A stretch of 64,000 nucleotides of DNA from Colimorpha sp045576855 (GTDB taxonomy: Bacteria > Bacteroidota > Bacteroidia > Bacteroidales > P3), in NCBI GenBank assembly GCA_045576855.1, contig JAZNHG010000002.1, forward strand, positions 43,837 to 107,836. Reading direction: 5' to 3'. This document shows, one piece after another, positions 30,798 to 39,615 of the stretch. The notes under the pieces are model-generated. The model saw nothing but the letters and a program-made list of their open reading frames with translations, did no database searches and was not told where the DNA came from. Position 1 is the first letter of the stretch. Each line of letters begins with the position of its first letter. The position numbers and the translations under genes were made by a program.

Positions 30798-31745
30798 ATG
30801 AAAAAGATTCTTATCGTCGGTGCCGGCGGCCAGATTGGCAGCGAGCTGACACGTAATTTGAGAGACATCTATGGCGACAACAACGTGGTGTGCAGCGACC
30901 TGCGTCCGTTGAAGGGCGACCCCTACGAGCGCGGTCCGGTGGAGCGTATCGACAGCACCCAGATCATGCAGATTGCCACTGCCGTGAAGCAGTACAACAT
31001 CGACACCATCTACAACCTGGCAGCCATCCTGAGCGCCACGGCCGAGCTGAACCCCATGCTGGGTTGGAACGTGGGCATCGGAAGCCTTGTGAACTGCCTC
31101 GAGGTGGCCCGCCTGTTCGGCTGCGCCGTCTTCACGCCTAGCAGCATCGGCGCCTTCGGCCCCAGCACGCCGCACGACAACACGCCGCAGGACACCATCC
31201 AGCGCCCCAACACCATCTACGGTGTCACCAAGGTCACTGGCGAACTGCTGAGCGACTACTACTTCACCCGCTTCGGCGTCGACACTCGCTCGGTCCGCTT
31301 CCCGGGCCTGATTAGCTACCAGACCCTCCCCGGCGGCGGCACCACCGACTACGCCGTCGAGATTTACTATGCTGCCGTCAAGGGCGAGAAGTTTGTCTGC
31401 CCGCTGAAGAAAGGCACCTACATGGACATGATGTACATGCCCGACGCCCAGAAGGCCATGATTGACATCATGGAGGCCGACCCCAGCAAGTTGGTGCACC
31501 GCAACTCGTTCAACGTCACCTCCATGAGCTTTGACCCGGAGATTATCTACAATGCCATCAAGAAGCGCTACCCGCAGTTCGAGATGGTCTACGAGCCCGA
31601 GCCCATCAAGCAGGCCATCGCCGACAGCTGGCCCGACAAGATGGACGACAGCTGCGCCCGCGCCGAGTGGGGTTGGAACCCTCAGTACGACCTGGAGCGC
31701 ATGACCGACGACATGATCCTCAACCTGAAGAAGAAACTGCTGTAA
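30798..31745 (+). CDS. tdh: L-threonine 3-dehydrogenase, short-chain dehydrogenase type
   Basis: The enzyme oxidises L-threonine to 2-amino-3-ketobutyrate with NAD+, feeding Kbl. The 315-residue protein is the extended SDR type: KILIVGAGGQIGSEL Rossmann motif, LAAILSATAELNP, the YGVTKVTGE active site (Tyr and Lys), FPGLISYQTLPGGGTTDYA and YMDMMYMPDA, all typical of bacterial SDR threonine dehydrogenases. Length is normal. kbl lies 4.6 kb upstream, separated by accessory genes. A terminator follows. Confidence 0.92.
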   Translation: MKKILIVGAGGQIGSELTRNLRDIYGDNNVVCSDLRPLKGDPYERGPVERIDSTQIMQIATAVKQYNIDTIYNLAAILSATAELNPMLGWNVGIGSLVNCLEVARLFGCAVFTPSSIGAFGPSTPHDNTPQDTIQRPNTIYGVTKVTGELLSDYYFTRFGVDTRSVRFPGLISYQTLPGGGTTDYAVEIYYAAVKGEKFVCPLKKGTYMDMMYMPDAQKAMIDIMEADPSKLVHRNSFNVTSMSFDPEIIYNAIKKRYPQFEMVYEPEPIKQAIADSWPDKMDDSCARAEWGWNPQYDLERMTDDMILNLKKKLL

Positions 31746-31795
31746 AGCAGAGTGTAATTATGTTTGCCCGCGGAAGTGCATGGGCAACAGTAAAA

Positions 31796-31833
31796 GCAGG
31801 GCTGGTATCTCATGATAGCAGCCCTGCCTTTTT
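31796..31833 (+). terminator. intrinsic terminator after tdh
   Basis: GCAGGGCTG pairs with CAGCCCTGC, followed by CTTTTTC. Confidence 0.85.
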
Positions 31834-31868
31834 CTACAGTTCAGCCTTCGGAGCCGGCAGGGGATAGG

Positions 31869-32324
31869 TCACTCCTGCGGCAGCTGCGGGTCTTGCGGCT
31901 GCTGGGGTTCCTGGGCCGTCAGCTGGCGCATGAGCATGTAGTAGACGGCCACGAAGAGCAGCGCCATCATCACGTCGCCGATGCCCACGAAGCCGCGTCC
32001 CAGGAAGAGCAGCGGCAGCAACAGGAGCAGCAGTCGGGCAAGGGTGTAGCAGTGGAAACCCGTCCAGCGCAGGCGCCACATCAGGGCGGCACCCAGCACC
32101 TCGAGCACATACAGCATGCCGGCGCCCAGGAAGTAGCCGCGAGGCGTGTCCATCAGCTGCTGCATCATCACGCTGAACTGTTCGGGCAGCATCGTCGGAT
32201 TGTCGGCATATATCTGCTGCATCGAGGGGAGCATGGCCGCCGTGACCAGGTAGGAGAAGGCGCTCAACCCAGCAAAGATAAAGGTGATCACCAGCAGTAT
32301 TCGAAACAAAGTCTTTTGTTGCAT
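31869..32324 (-). CDS. integral membrane protein, function unknown
   Basis: The 151-residue protein has four hydrophobic segments at about residues 7-30, 64-82, 90-108 and 112-132, and a Gln/Pro-rich cytoplasmic-like tail (AQEPQQPQDPQLPQE). No motif points to a function. It stands alone on the minus strand, 110 bp downstream (leftward) of nadK, and may belong to the same transcript. Confidence 0.6.
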   Translation of the reverse strand: MQQKTLFRILLVITFIFAGLSAFSYLVTAAMLPSMQQIYADNPTMLPEQFSVMMQQLMDTPRGYFLGAGMLYVLEVLGAALMWRLRWTGFHCYTLARLLLLLLPLLFLGRGFVGIGDVMMALLFVAVYYMLMRQLTAQEPQQPQDPQLPQE

Positions 32325-32334
32325 AGCTTTATAT

Positions 32335-32432
32335 TATTAATTTCCAGTTTTTAATTGTTAATAGTTAATTGTTGATTATTAATTGATTATTGATTATTAA
32401 TTTTTAATTATTAATTTTTAATTCTTAATTCT
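32335..32432. repeat. AT-rich simple repeat (TTAATT/TTGATTATTAA type)
   Basis: About 100 bp consist of variants of taattattaa and ttttaattattaa between two minus-strand genes. It is low-complexity with no coding capacity. Confidence 0.8.
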
Positions 32433-32434
32433 TC

Positions 32435-33271
32435 TCACCCTCTCACCTCAGTGCCCCACATGAGTTTCTCGCGGATGGCGGTGAAGAAGTTCTGGGTGTT
32501 CATGCGGATGAGGCGTATGGTGAAGGGAGCGCGGATCAGTGCGAGGGAGGAGCCGGCGGCGAGGGTGGTGCGACGCGAATCGGTGCCGAGGAAGCAGTCG
32601 CTGGCCACGCGGAGCCGCACCACGGCCGTGTCGGGCACTATGATGGGCCGCAGGGTGAGTGTGTGGGCCGAGATGGGGGTGATGAGCAGACAGCGCGAGT
32701 CGGGGGTCAGAATAGGGCCGCCACAGGAGAGGGAGTAGGCTGTAGAGCCGGTGGGGGTAGCCACAATGACACCATCGCCCGCATAGGTGGCCACATAGTC
32801 GTCGTTCACATATACCTCCGTGCGCAGCAGCGAAGCCTCCTCGGTGCGGTGCAGAAACACCTCGTTGAGGGAGTATTGAGTTGGTAGTTGGCAGTTGGCA
32901 GTTGGCAGTTGGCAGTTTGTGGAGGTGAGCTGGAGCAGGGTGCGTTCCTCGAGCGAGAAATCCCCGTTCAGGAGGCTTTCTACCATGCCGTGGAGGTTTT
33001 CTTTACCCACGGTCGTCAGGAAGCCCAGGTGGCCAAAATTGACCCCAAGAACGGGCGGGAATGATTCGGCCTTGCCACTGCTGACAAACTGCACCGAACT
33101 CAGCAGTGTGCCGTCGCCGCCGATGCTGAACAGGTAGTCGCAGCCGGCGGCTGAATCGCCGTCGCGCAGTGTGACGGTGTCTATGCCTTTGGCCGACAGG
33201 CTGGCTGTCAGCTCGTCGAAGGCGGGCTGGTCGGCCTCGTCGATATGTCGGTAATAGAGTGCTATTTTCAT
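32435..33271 (-). CDS. nadK: NAD kinase with an in-frame repeat insertion
   Basis: NadK phosphorylates NAD+ to NADP+. The 278-residue protein has FSIGGDGTLLSSV, VNFGHLGFL and VATPTGSTAYSLSCGGPI, the three family motifs. Between about residues 115 and 135 it carries an unusual NCQLPTANCQLPT stretch that is encoded by a 7-bp tandem repeat and interrupts the otherwise conserved region before YSLNEVFLHR. The enzyme is probably still active, because all motifs are intact. It is expressed from the minus strand, 13 bp after the MORN gene. Confidence 0.92.
   Translation of the reverse strand: MKIALYYRHIDEADQPAFDELTASLSAKGIDTVTLRDGDSAAGCDYLFSIGGDGTLLSSVQFVSSGKAESFPPVLGVNFGHLGFLTTVGKENLHGMVESLLNGDFSLEERTLLQLTSTNCQLPTANCQLPTQYSLNEVFLHRTEEASLLRTEVYVNDDYVATYAGDGVIVATPTGSTAYSLSCGGPILTPDSRCLLITPISAHTLTLRPIIVPDTAVVRLRVASDCFLGTDSRRTTLAAGSSLALIRAPFTIRLIRMNTQNFFTAIREKLMWGTEVRG
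32881..32915. repeat. 7-bp tandem repeat inside nadK
   Basis: Five units (one TTGGTAG and four TTGGCAG) lie in a row. Three units equal seven codons, so expansion by three keeps the frame. Confidence 0.9.
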
Positions 33272-33284
33272 CGGTGTTCTGTGT

Positions 33285-34592
33285 TTAGTTTAGCCAGGTG
33301 ATACGGATGGAATATTCGTCACTTTCATAGATGATGCCGTCGCTGTACTCGCGTCCCTCCACCTCGCGCAGGTAGCCCACGGTCTGACCGGGGCTGAGCT
33401 GCTTGATGTCGTGGCCGTGGCAGCTGAATACAATGCGTCCGGGCTCGATAGCCTCGATGGTGAGGCCGTCGGTGTATCGGGGCAGGTCGAGCTCACCAAC
33501 AGCAGCCTCGACAGCCCATTCTTCCTCGTCTTGAGGAAATTCGCCAGACGGGCTGCAGTGGGTGTGTTGCCAGTGCACCTGCAGCATGATGGCTTCTGCG
33601 GGACGGTAGGCGCTGAGGAAACGCCCATGCTCCCAGCGGCCCCTATATTCGATGTCGGCGGCAGGGAAGGTATAGGTGCCCTCGCCGTGGCAGAGGCTCT
33701 CGTGGAAGTCGCCTTCGTAGCGGCGTCCCGCATCGTCGTGGAAGACACCGTGCCCTTCGGGCAGACCGTTGTGGAGCTCGCCTTGGTAGTGGTATCCGTA
33801 GCCCCACTGTGTTTGGCCGTCGGGCCAAAGGAGTATGTCGTGGCCGAAGGGACGACCATAGGGGTCGAGGGTCACATGGATGCGGCGGGCCCCCTGCGGG
33901 TCGTGCTCCCAGTGGTCTGGCTCCTGCGGCTTGCCCGCGTTCCAGGTGTCGTATTTCTTCATGCCGTCGGCCACGCGGTGGTAGGTGAAGACACCATCCC
34001 ACGGACGGAGGTCTTTCAGTTGACTCCATCCGCGGTACTCTATCCAGTCGCCGTTGGGGCAGTAGAGCTCGCAGAAGAGATCAGGCTCGTTATGGTTGTC
34101 CCGGAATTGGTGCACCAGTCGCATGCCATTATATAGCGTCACCTCCAGCCGGTTGAATCCGTGGCTGTCGGGAGTATAGGTGTAGTCGTAATTAAGCTGG
34201 CTATAGCTATGCACAAGGTAGCCCCGCTCGCGATAGATGCAGGTTTTGCCATCGTCGGCTATCTCTATGCCGACGCGCTCGCCTTTGTGCCACATGGCGA
34301 TACTGCGGGTACCGTTGGCGTGGAGCCTTTCGTAGACACCACACAGCATGTCGTGCCCGTCAATCCAGCAGTGCTCTATACGGTCGCCGTTGGCGAAGGT
34401 GTAGGTGCCGGAGGCCATATAGGCGGGTCCGTTGGTGTGGGCAAAGCTGAGGTGGAAGTAGCCCTCGAAGCGGTCACCGTTGGGATAGTCGATGCTTCCT
34501 TGGCCGATGGGGCCGTCCAGCTTCTGCTGTATGACGCTACCGTCTTGCCAGTCGCCATGATATTTCTTGCCGTCTTCGTTGCGTTTGTACAT
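33285..34592 (-). CDS. MORN-repeat protein
   Basis: The start at ATG 34592 (MYKRNEDGKKYHGDW) follows the upstream gene's stop by 10 bp; an in-frame start further up would overlap that gene. The 435-residue protein has MORN-type repeats of the form GxGxxxYPNGDRFEGYF near residues 25-45, 75-90 and 285-340 (HYQGELHNGLPEGHGVFHDDAGRRYEGDF region). The last 100 residues are an acidic domain without repeats. MORN repeats bind proteins or lipids. No signal peptide is seen. It belongs to a minus-strand operon with an unknown protein, a type IX cargo protein and an exporter-like ABC protein. Confidence 0.75.
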   Translation of the reverse strand: MYKRNEDGKKYHGDWQDGSVIQQKLDGPIGQGSIDYPNGDRFEGYFHLSFAHTNGPAYMASGTYTFANGDRIEHCWIDGHDMLCGVYERLHANGTRSIAMWHKGERVGIEIADDGKTCIYRERGYLVHSYSQLNYDYTYTPDSHGFNRLEVTLYNGMRLVHQFRDNHNEPDLFCELYCPNGDWIEYRGWSQLKDLRPWDGVFTYHRVADGMKKYDTWNAGKPQEPDHWEHDPQGARRIHVTLDPYGRPFGHDILLWPDGQTQWGYGYHYQGELHNGLPEGHGVFHDDAGRRYEGDFHESLCHGEGTYTFPAADIEYRGRWEHGRFLSAYRPAEAIMLQVHWQHTHCSPSGEFPQDEEEWAVEAAVGELDLPRYTDGLTIEAIEPGRIVFSCHGHDIKQLSPGQTVGYLREVEGREYSDGIIYESDEYSIRITWLN

Positions 34593-34602
34593 ATTTTCTA
34601 GG

Positions 34603-35007
34603 TTATTGGTAATTGATATATCCTGACTTGGGGATGTATTTCTCTTTTGAAACGAGGCTGACGGTGTAACGGGCGCTGGAGCGGTCGGTGCTGCCTCCCG
34701 CTGCGGCTGGGTCATCGGGGCCGACGGTGATTTCCACACCGCGGTAGTTTTCGAGGAAATGGAAGCGGAAGGTCAGCCAATTTTCCGCCACCTGCAGGCA
34801 CTCCAGGTAGGTCTGTGGGTCGCGCCGCCGCGCAAGGTCTTCTCCGCGGTATTCGGTGGGGTACAGCGTGTCGCCTGCCTGCAATCCCGCAAGGTCGGCA
34901 TCGTAGCAGGCATAGCTGTCGCTTTCCATCCCCCAGTCGTCGCGGTCGTGGTGTGAGTAGCGTTCTATGCGTAGCAGATAGTCGTTGGTCTTCATGGTCG
35001 GGCTCAT
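34603..35007 (-). CDS. uncharacterised protein in the MORN operon
   Basis: The 134-residue protein is acidic and soluble, with no signal peptide and no motif I recognise (IERYSHHDRDDWGMESDSY near the start; WLTFRFHFLENYRGVEITVG in the middle). Its ATG at 35007 overlaps the stop of the upstream gene (ATGA), so it is translationally coupled; a second in-frame ATG lies at 34995. Spacing to the MORN gene is 10 bp. A role with the MORN protein is plausible but unproven. Confidence 0.6.
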   Translation of the reverse strand: MSPTMKTNDYLLRIERYSHHDRDDWGMESDSYACYDADLAGLQAGDTLYPTEYRGEDLARRRDPQTYLECLQVAENWLTFRFHFLENYRGVEITVGPDDPAAAGGSTDRSSARYTVSLVSKEKYIPKSGYINYQ

Positions 35008-36164
35008 TTGATTAGCAGTATGTTACCGGAGTAGACCTGTATGGAGCCCGTGTTGAATCGGCAGCGGAGCAGGTAGGTGTAGACTCCCAGCGGTGTGTCG
35101 GCAGCGGGTCGCCAACCGGCGTTCTGGTCGGTGGTGTGGTATATCAGCTCGCCCATGCGGTTGTAGACGTACAGTTCGTACAGGTCCCCCATCAGTCCGC
35201 GCAGCACCGGCAGGAAGAGCCCGTTGCGCTCGTCGCCCGCCAGGATGGCGTTGGGGAACCAGGCTTTGGGTGCAGGCGGGTCGGGCACTACGATGCAGGC
35301 GGTCGACGAGAAGCGCTCGTTCATGCCGCAGGCGTCGAGCACACCCAGCTGGTAGCAGTGCAGCGAGTCGAAGGGGTTGATGTCGCTATCGGCGAACGAG
35401 GAGCCGTTCACCGTGGCCACTTCGCGCCAGGGGGTGCCGTCGATGCTGCGGTAGAGAGTGTAGCTGAATGCCGGGTCCGTCTGCAGACCCAACCGTATGG
35501 CGGTATTGATGCTGTCGTATTCTATGCTGCTGATTTCCACCACCGAGGCGGTATCGACTGTGCGCCGCTCCACCATGACGGTGTTGGAGAAGGATTGCAG
35601 GCCGCTGTCGCCCACGGCTTCTATGCGCATCCATATGCGTGTCACGGCGGTGGCTATGTCGAAGCTGTAGTGCAGCTGGCTGCTGTCGGTGGTGTAGTAG
35701 AGGGTGGTGTACTCGTAGTCGAAGGGCTCTTGGCGCACCTGCACGTTGTAGCGCGTGCGGCCCGAGGGGTTGCCTACGTAGGGCGTCCAGCCGAGGCTGA
35801 CGGTGCGTTCGCATTCGGGCACCTCGGCCGTGAGCACCATGTTGCCGAAGGGGGGGCTGAGGGCGCTCACATTGCGGGCGCTGTCGAAGACATGCAGGCG
35901 GTAGGTGTGTGCCTCCAGCGGGCTATGGTCCAGGCAGACATAGCTGGTGTCGAACCGTCCGAAGACGGTGTCGTAGTCCAGACAGGGCGACCCCGTGCAG
36001 ATATGGTAGCCCATAGCGGTGCTGTCGGCGCTGGGATGCCAGCTGAGCACTATCTGTTGCGTGGCGCTGTCGACCGTGGCGCGCCATCCGCTGACGGGAG
36101 CCACCGGCTCCTGTGCCGCCGCTGCCAATGGCAAGAGCAACAGTATGAGCAGGCTGCGGCGCAT
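35004..36164 (-). CDS. secreted protein with type IX (type B) sorting domain
   Basis: The 386-residue protein has a signal peptide (MRRSLLILLLLPLAAAAQ), fibronectin-III-like regions (residues 20-110 with IVLSWHPSADSTAMGYHI; 110-200 with VSLGWTPYVGNPSGRTRYNV), a third module to about 290, and a C-terminal domain with PNAILAGDERNG, YVYNRMGELIYHTTDQNAGWR and GVYTYLLRC...VYSGNILLIK. That ending is the gliding-motility-associated (type B) T9SS sorting domain. It should be exported to the cell surface or medium. It overlaps the ABC gene (TGATG) and the next gene (ATGA). Confidence 0.8.
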   Translation of the reverse strand: MRRSLLILLLLPLAAAAQEPVAPVSGWRATVDSATQQIVLSWHPSADSTAMGYHICTGSPCLDYDTVFGRFDTSYVCLDHSPLEAHTYRLHVFDSARNVSALSPPFGNMVLTAEVPECERTVSLGWTPYVGNPSGRTRYNVQVRQEPFDYEYTTLYYTTDSSQLHYSFDIATAVTRIWMRIEAVGDSGLQSFSNTVMVERRTVDTASVVEISSIEYDSINTAIRLGLQTDPAFSYTLYRSIDGTPWREVATVNGSSFADSDINPFDSLHCYQLGVLDACGMNERFSSTACIVVPDPPAPKAWFPNAILAGDERNGLFLPVLRGLMGDLYELYVYNRMGELIYHTTDQNAGWRPAADTPLGVYTYLLRCRFNTGSIQVYSGNILLIK

Positions 36165-37975
36165 CAGCTGAAAGATTGTAGTTCTACCATGTGGCTGTAG
36201 TGCCCGCCGAGGGCCATCAGCTCGGCGTGCGTGCCCTGCTCCACGATGCGGCCGTGGTCGAGTACCACGATGCGGTCGGCGCCGGCCACGGTGGAGAGAC
36301 GGTGGGCTATGACGATGGCGGTGCGTCCGCGGAGCACCTCGTCCAGCGTGCGCTGCAGCTGGCGTTCGTTCTCGGTGTCGAGGGCCGAAGTGGCCTCGTC
36401 GAGTATGAGCAGGTCGGGTTCGCGCAGCAGTGCGCGGGCTATGCTTATGCGTTGGCGCTGTCCGCCGCTGAGCAGGCTGCCCCCTTCGCCCAGGTCGGTG
36501 TCGTAGCCCCGGGGCAGGGCGGCGATGAAGTCGTGGGCCTGGGCGGCACGTGCGGCAGCCTCTATCTCGCGTGCCGTCACGCTGCGGTTGGCGCCGAAGG
36601 CAATGTTGGCGCTCACGGTGTCGTGGAAGAGCAGCGTGTCCTGCGACACCACACCGATGCGGCTGCGCAGCTCGGCCAACCCCATGCGGCGCACGTCGGT
36701 GCCGTCCAGCAGCAGCTCGCCGCCGTCGATGTCGTAGAGGCGGCAGAGCAGGTCAGCGATGGTCGACTTGCCGCTGCCCGAGGCTCCCACCAGCGCCAGC
36801 GTGCTTCCGCGCGGCACCTGCAGGCTGACGTCCTGCAGCACCGGCACGCCCGGCGTGTAGCTGAAGTCGACATGGCGCAGCTCCACCATCGGGCTGTCCG
36901 GGTCCGACGGGGCGGTCGGGGCGCTTGTCCGGGCCGGTTGCACCTCCTCTTCCGCCTCGGCCAGGAAGGCCGCCACGCGCTCTTCGCAGGCGCGCCCTTT
37001 CTTGATTTGGGCTATGGCGGTGGAGAGGTCTTTGGCGGGCGGTATCATCAGCACGAACATCATGACGTAGCTCACGAAGAGGTCCGCCGTCAGGCCGTGG
37101 TCGCCGCGCATAATCAGGTAGGAGCCAAAGAGCAGGATGCCCACCACGATGACGTTGCCCAGAAAGTCGCTGATGGGCGAGGCGGCGTAGATGCGTCGGA
37201 ACATGGAGGTGCGGCGACGCGTGTAGTCGCGGTTGTATTCGCGGAAACGGCGGTTGCTGAAGTCGATGGCGGTGTAGGCTTTGATTACCTTCAGCCCGCC
37301 GATGGTCTCGTCGGTGAGCGACACCAGGTGTGAATTCATCTCCTGCACGGTCTGCGATTTGCGCTTCAGCCGTCGCGAGAGTCCGGCCACCACGCCGGCC
37401 ACCAGCGGCAACATGCAGAGCACGAAGACCGTCAGCCGCACGTTGAGGTAGAAGAGCATGGCCAGATAGAGCACCAGACTCACCACGGCCGTCAGCAGCA
37501 TCTGCACCGAGCCGAGGGTGTTCTCGTCGTATTCCACCATGTCGCTCCCGAAGCGGGCCAGCACGTCGCCCTTGCGATGGCGGTCGTAGTAGCTCATCGG
37601 AAGCCGCAGGGCCTTGCGGAAGAGGTCGTTGCGCACATCGCGCACGATGCGGGTGCGCACGATGCCTATCTCGATGGCGGCCAGGTAGCTGAATATGTTT
37701 TTCAGGCTGTAGAGCACAAAGATGATGGCCGAGAAGAGGAGCAGCGCACGGAGGCGTCCGAAGCCGATGAGCCATGCGTAGAGCGAGTTGAGCCCCTGGG
37801 CCACCAGATTGCCGGTGGGCATCGCCGGTGCATCGCCGGTGCCGAAGAGTATCTTCAGGAAGTCGGCCACCGATAGAGCGGTAGCCATCGTGAACACCAC
37901 ACTCAGTATCACCAACAGCACATACAGTGCCCCGCGGGCACTGTATGGCTTTGAATATCTGAGCGTTATGTTCAT
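36164..37975 (-). CDS. MsbA-like ABC exporter (fused permease and ATPase)
   Basis: The 603-residue half-transporter has six membrane segments in residues 15-330 with the coupling region YYDRHRKGDVLARFGSDM, and an ATPase domain with GASGSGKST (Walker A), LLSGGQRQRISIARAL (signature) and LLILDEATSALD (Walker B) plus IAHRLST. It resembles lipid-flippase exporters of the MsbA type, but the substrate cannot be read from the sequence. It heads the operon ABC - T9SS-B protein - unknown - MORN by overlapping stops and starts. Confidence 0.88.
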   Translation of the reverse strand: MNITLRYSKPYSARGALYVLLVILSVVFTMATALSVADFLKILFGTGDAPAMPTGNLVAQGLNSLYAWLIGFGRLRALLLFSAIIFVLYSLKNIFSYLAAIEIGIVRTRIVRDVRNDLFRKALRLPMSYYDRHRKGDVLARFGSDMVEYDENTLGSVQMLLTAVVSLVLYLAMLFYLNVRLTVFVLCMLPLVAGVVAGLSRRLKRKSQTVQEMNSHLVSLTDETIGGLKVIKAYTAIDFSNRRFREYNRDYTRRRTSMFRRIYAASPISDFLGNVIVVGILLFGSYLIMRGDHGLTADLFVSYVMMFVLMIPPAKDLSTAIAQIKKGRACEERVAAFLAEAEEEVQPARTSAPTAPSDPDSPMVELRHVDFSYTPGVPVLQDVSLQVPRGSTLALVGASGSGKSTIADLLCRLYDIDGGELLLDGTDVRRMGLAELRSRIGVVSQDTLLFHDTVSANIAFGANRSVTAREIEAAARAAQAHDFIAALPRGYDTDLGEGGSLLSGGQRQRISIARALLREPDLLILDEATSALDTENERQLQRTLDEVLRGRTAIVIAHRLSTVAGADRIVVLDHGRIVEQGTHAELMALGGHYSHMVELQSFS

Positions 37976-38019
37976 GCGTAGTCTATTTGGCTGTTTCTCA
38001 GCCCCTAAGCCCTATCTGG

Positions 38020-38079
38020 TCCGTGTCATGTCCGTGTCCGGTCCGTGTCTGGTCCGTGTCCGGTCCGAGTCGACTCGGA
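38020..38079. repeat. 11-bp TCCGTGTC repeat array ending in a palindrome, locus 2
   Basis: Four units TCCGTGTC(ATG/CGG/TGG/CGG) with an exact 11-bp period are followed by the perfect palindrome TCCGAGTCGACTCGGA (38064-38079). It lies between purB (3' end) and the ABC gene (5' end). Confidence 0.9.
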
Positions 38080-38127
38080 GGCGAGCCGGGGGTGATGCGC
38101 TCGCGACACGGCGAAGGGCGGGGGTTG

Positions 38128-39477
38128 TCAGAGGGTGTATCCTATGTAGTTGTGGGGTGTAATGGCCTTGAGGCGCTCTTTGACGTCGGGTGCTACCTGC
38201 AGCGTGTCCACAAAGTCGCTGATAGTCTGTGCGGTGACCTTCTCGTTGGTGCGCGTCAGCTGCTTCAGTGCCTCGTAGGGGTTGGGGTAGCCTACCGAGC
38301 GAAGTATGGTCTGTATGGCTTCGGCCACCACGGCCCAGTTGTTCTCCAGGTCGCGGTAGAGGGCCTGCTCGTTGAGGAGCAGTTTGCCCAGACCCTTCTC
38401 GAGCGAGGCGAGAGCTATGAGCGAATGGGCCACGGGCACGCCGATGTTGCGGCTGACGGTGCTGTCCGTCAGGTCGCGCTGCATGCGCGAGATGGGCAGC
38501 TTGTGGCTCAGGTGTTCGAAGATGGCGTTGGCCAGGCCCAGGTTGCCCTCGGCGTTTTCGAAGTCGATGGGGTTCACCTTGTGGGGCATGGCGCTCGAGC
38601 CCACTTCGCCGGCCTTGATGCGCTGCTTGAAGTACTCCATCGAGACGTAGGTCCATACGTCGCGGCAGAGGTCGATGAGTATGACATTCAGCCGCTTGCA
38701 GGCGTCGAAGTATTCGGCCATCGTGTCGTAGTTCTCGATTTGGGTGGTCAGCTGCTGGCGTTCGAGTCCGAGGTGGTTCTTCACGAAATCGTTGCCGAAG
38801 GCGCGCCAGTCCACTTCGGGGAAGGCGGCCAGGTGGGCGTTGAAGTTGCCCGTGGCGCCACCGAACTTGGCGGTGAAGGGCAGGCGCTCCAGCTCGTCGA
38901 GCTGGCGGCGCAGGCGGTAGGCGAAGACCCCCCACTCCTTGCCCAGCGTGGTGGGCGACGCCGGCTGACCGTGGGTGTGGGCCAGCATGGGTATGTCGCG
39001 CCACTCGGCGGCCTTCTCGTCCAGCATGGCCAGCACGCGCCGGTAGGCGGGCAGCAGCACCTCGCGGTGGCAGTCCTTCATGCTCAGCGGCACGCTGGTA
39101 TTGTTGATATCCTGCGAGGTGAGTCCGAAATGGATGAACTCTTTCAGTTCGGCGAGTCCCAGCTCGTCGAAGCGGCCTTTGAGGTAGTATTCCACGGCCT
39201 TCACGTCGTGGTTGGTGGTCTTCTCTATCTCTTTGATGGCCAGCGCATCCTGGTCGGTGAAGTGGCGGTATATGTCGCGCAGTTCCTCGGCGCGGCCGGC
39301 CACGACGGCCAGTTGGGGGCGCAGTTCTTTCAGCCTCTCGGCCAGCGCGATGAAGTATTCCACCTCCACGCGCACACGATATTTGATGAGTGCCCCTTCG
39401 CTGAAGTATTTGGCCAGGGACTCGCATTTGCTGCGGTAGCGCCCGTCGATGGGCGACACGGCATTCAGACTGTTCAT
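38128..39477 (-). CDS. purB: adenylosuccinate lyase
   Basis: PurB acts twice in purine synthesis, cleaving SAICAR and adenylosuccinate with release of fumarate. The 449-residue protein has the fumarase/lyase signature GSSAMPHKVNPIDFEN with the catalytic serine loop, FGLTSQDINNT and MLAHTHGQPASPTTLGKE. Length fits the family. It stands alone on the minus strand with the 11-bp repeat array downstream. Confidence 0.95.
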   Translation of the reverse strand: MNSLNAVSPIDGRYRSKCESLAKYFSEGALIKYRVRVEVEYFIALAERLKELRPQLAVVAGRAEELRDIYRHFTDQDALAIKEIEKTTNHDVKAVEYYLKGRFDELGLAELKEFIHFGLTSQDINNTSVPLSMKDCHREVLLPAYRRVLAMLDEKAAEWRDIPMLAHTHGQPASPTTLGKEWGVFAYRLRRQLDELERLPFTAKFGGATGNFNAHLAAFPEVDWRAFGNDFVKNHLGLERQQLTTQIENYDTMAEYFDACKRLNVILIDLCRDVWTYVSMEYFKQRIKAGEVGSSAMPHKVNPIDFENAEGNLGLANAIFEHLSHKLPISRMQRDLTDSTVSRNIGVPVAHSLIALASLEKGLGKLLLNEQALYRDLENNWAVVAEAIQTILRSVGYPNPYEALKQLTRTNEKVTAQTISDFVDTLQVAPDVKERLKAITPHNYIGYTL

Positions 39478-39540
39478 TTTTCCTATCCTTTTAGTAACTC
39501 ATTATTAACACAAAAGCAGGTTTTTTATTGCCCAGAAGTC

Positions 39541-39581
39541 AAAAAAAAATAGAGAGCCGCGCCATAAAGGCGTGACTCTCT
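39541..39581 (-). terminator. intrinsic terminator of the SPFH operon
   Basis: On the minus strand AGAGAG...CGCC...GGCG...CTCTCT forms a hairpin followed by a run of nine T, 35 bp after the last gene of the operon. Confidence 0.85.
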
Positions 39582-39615
39582 GGCATATAAATAGAATAGT
39601 GCTAAAGGTGAACCG

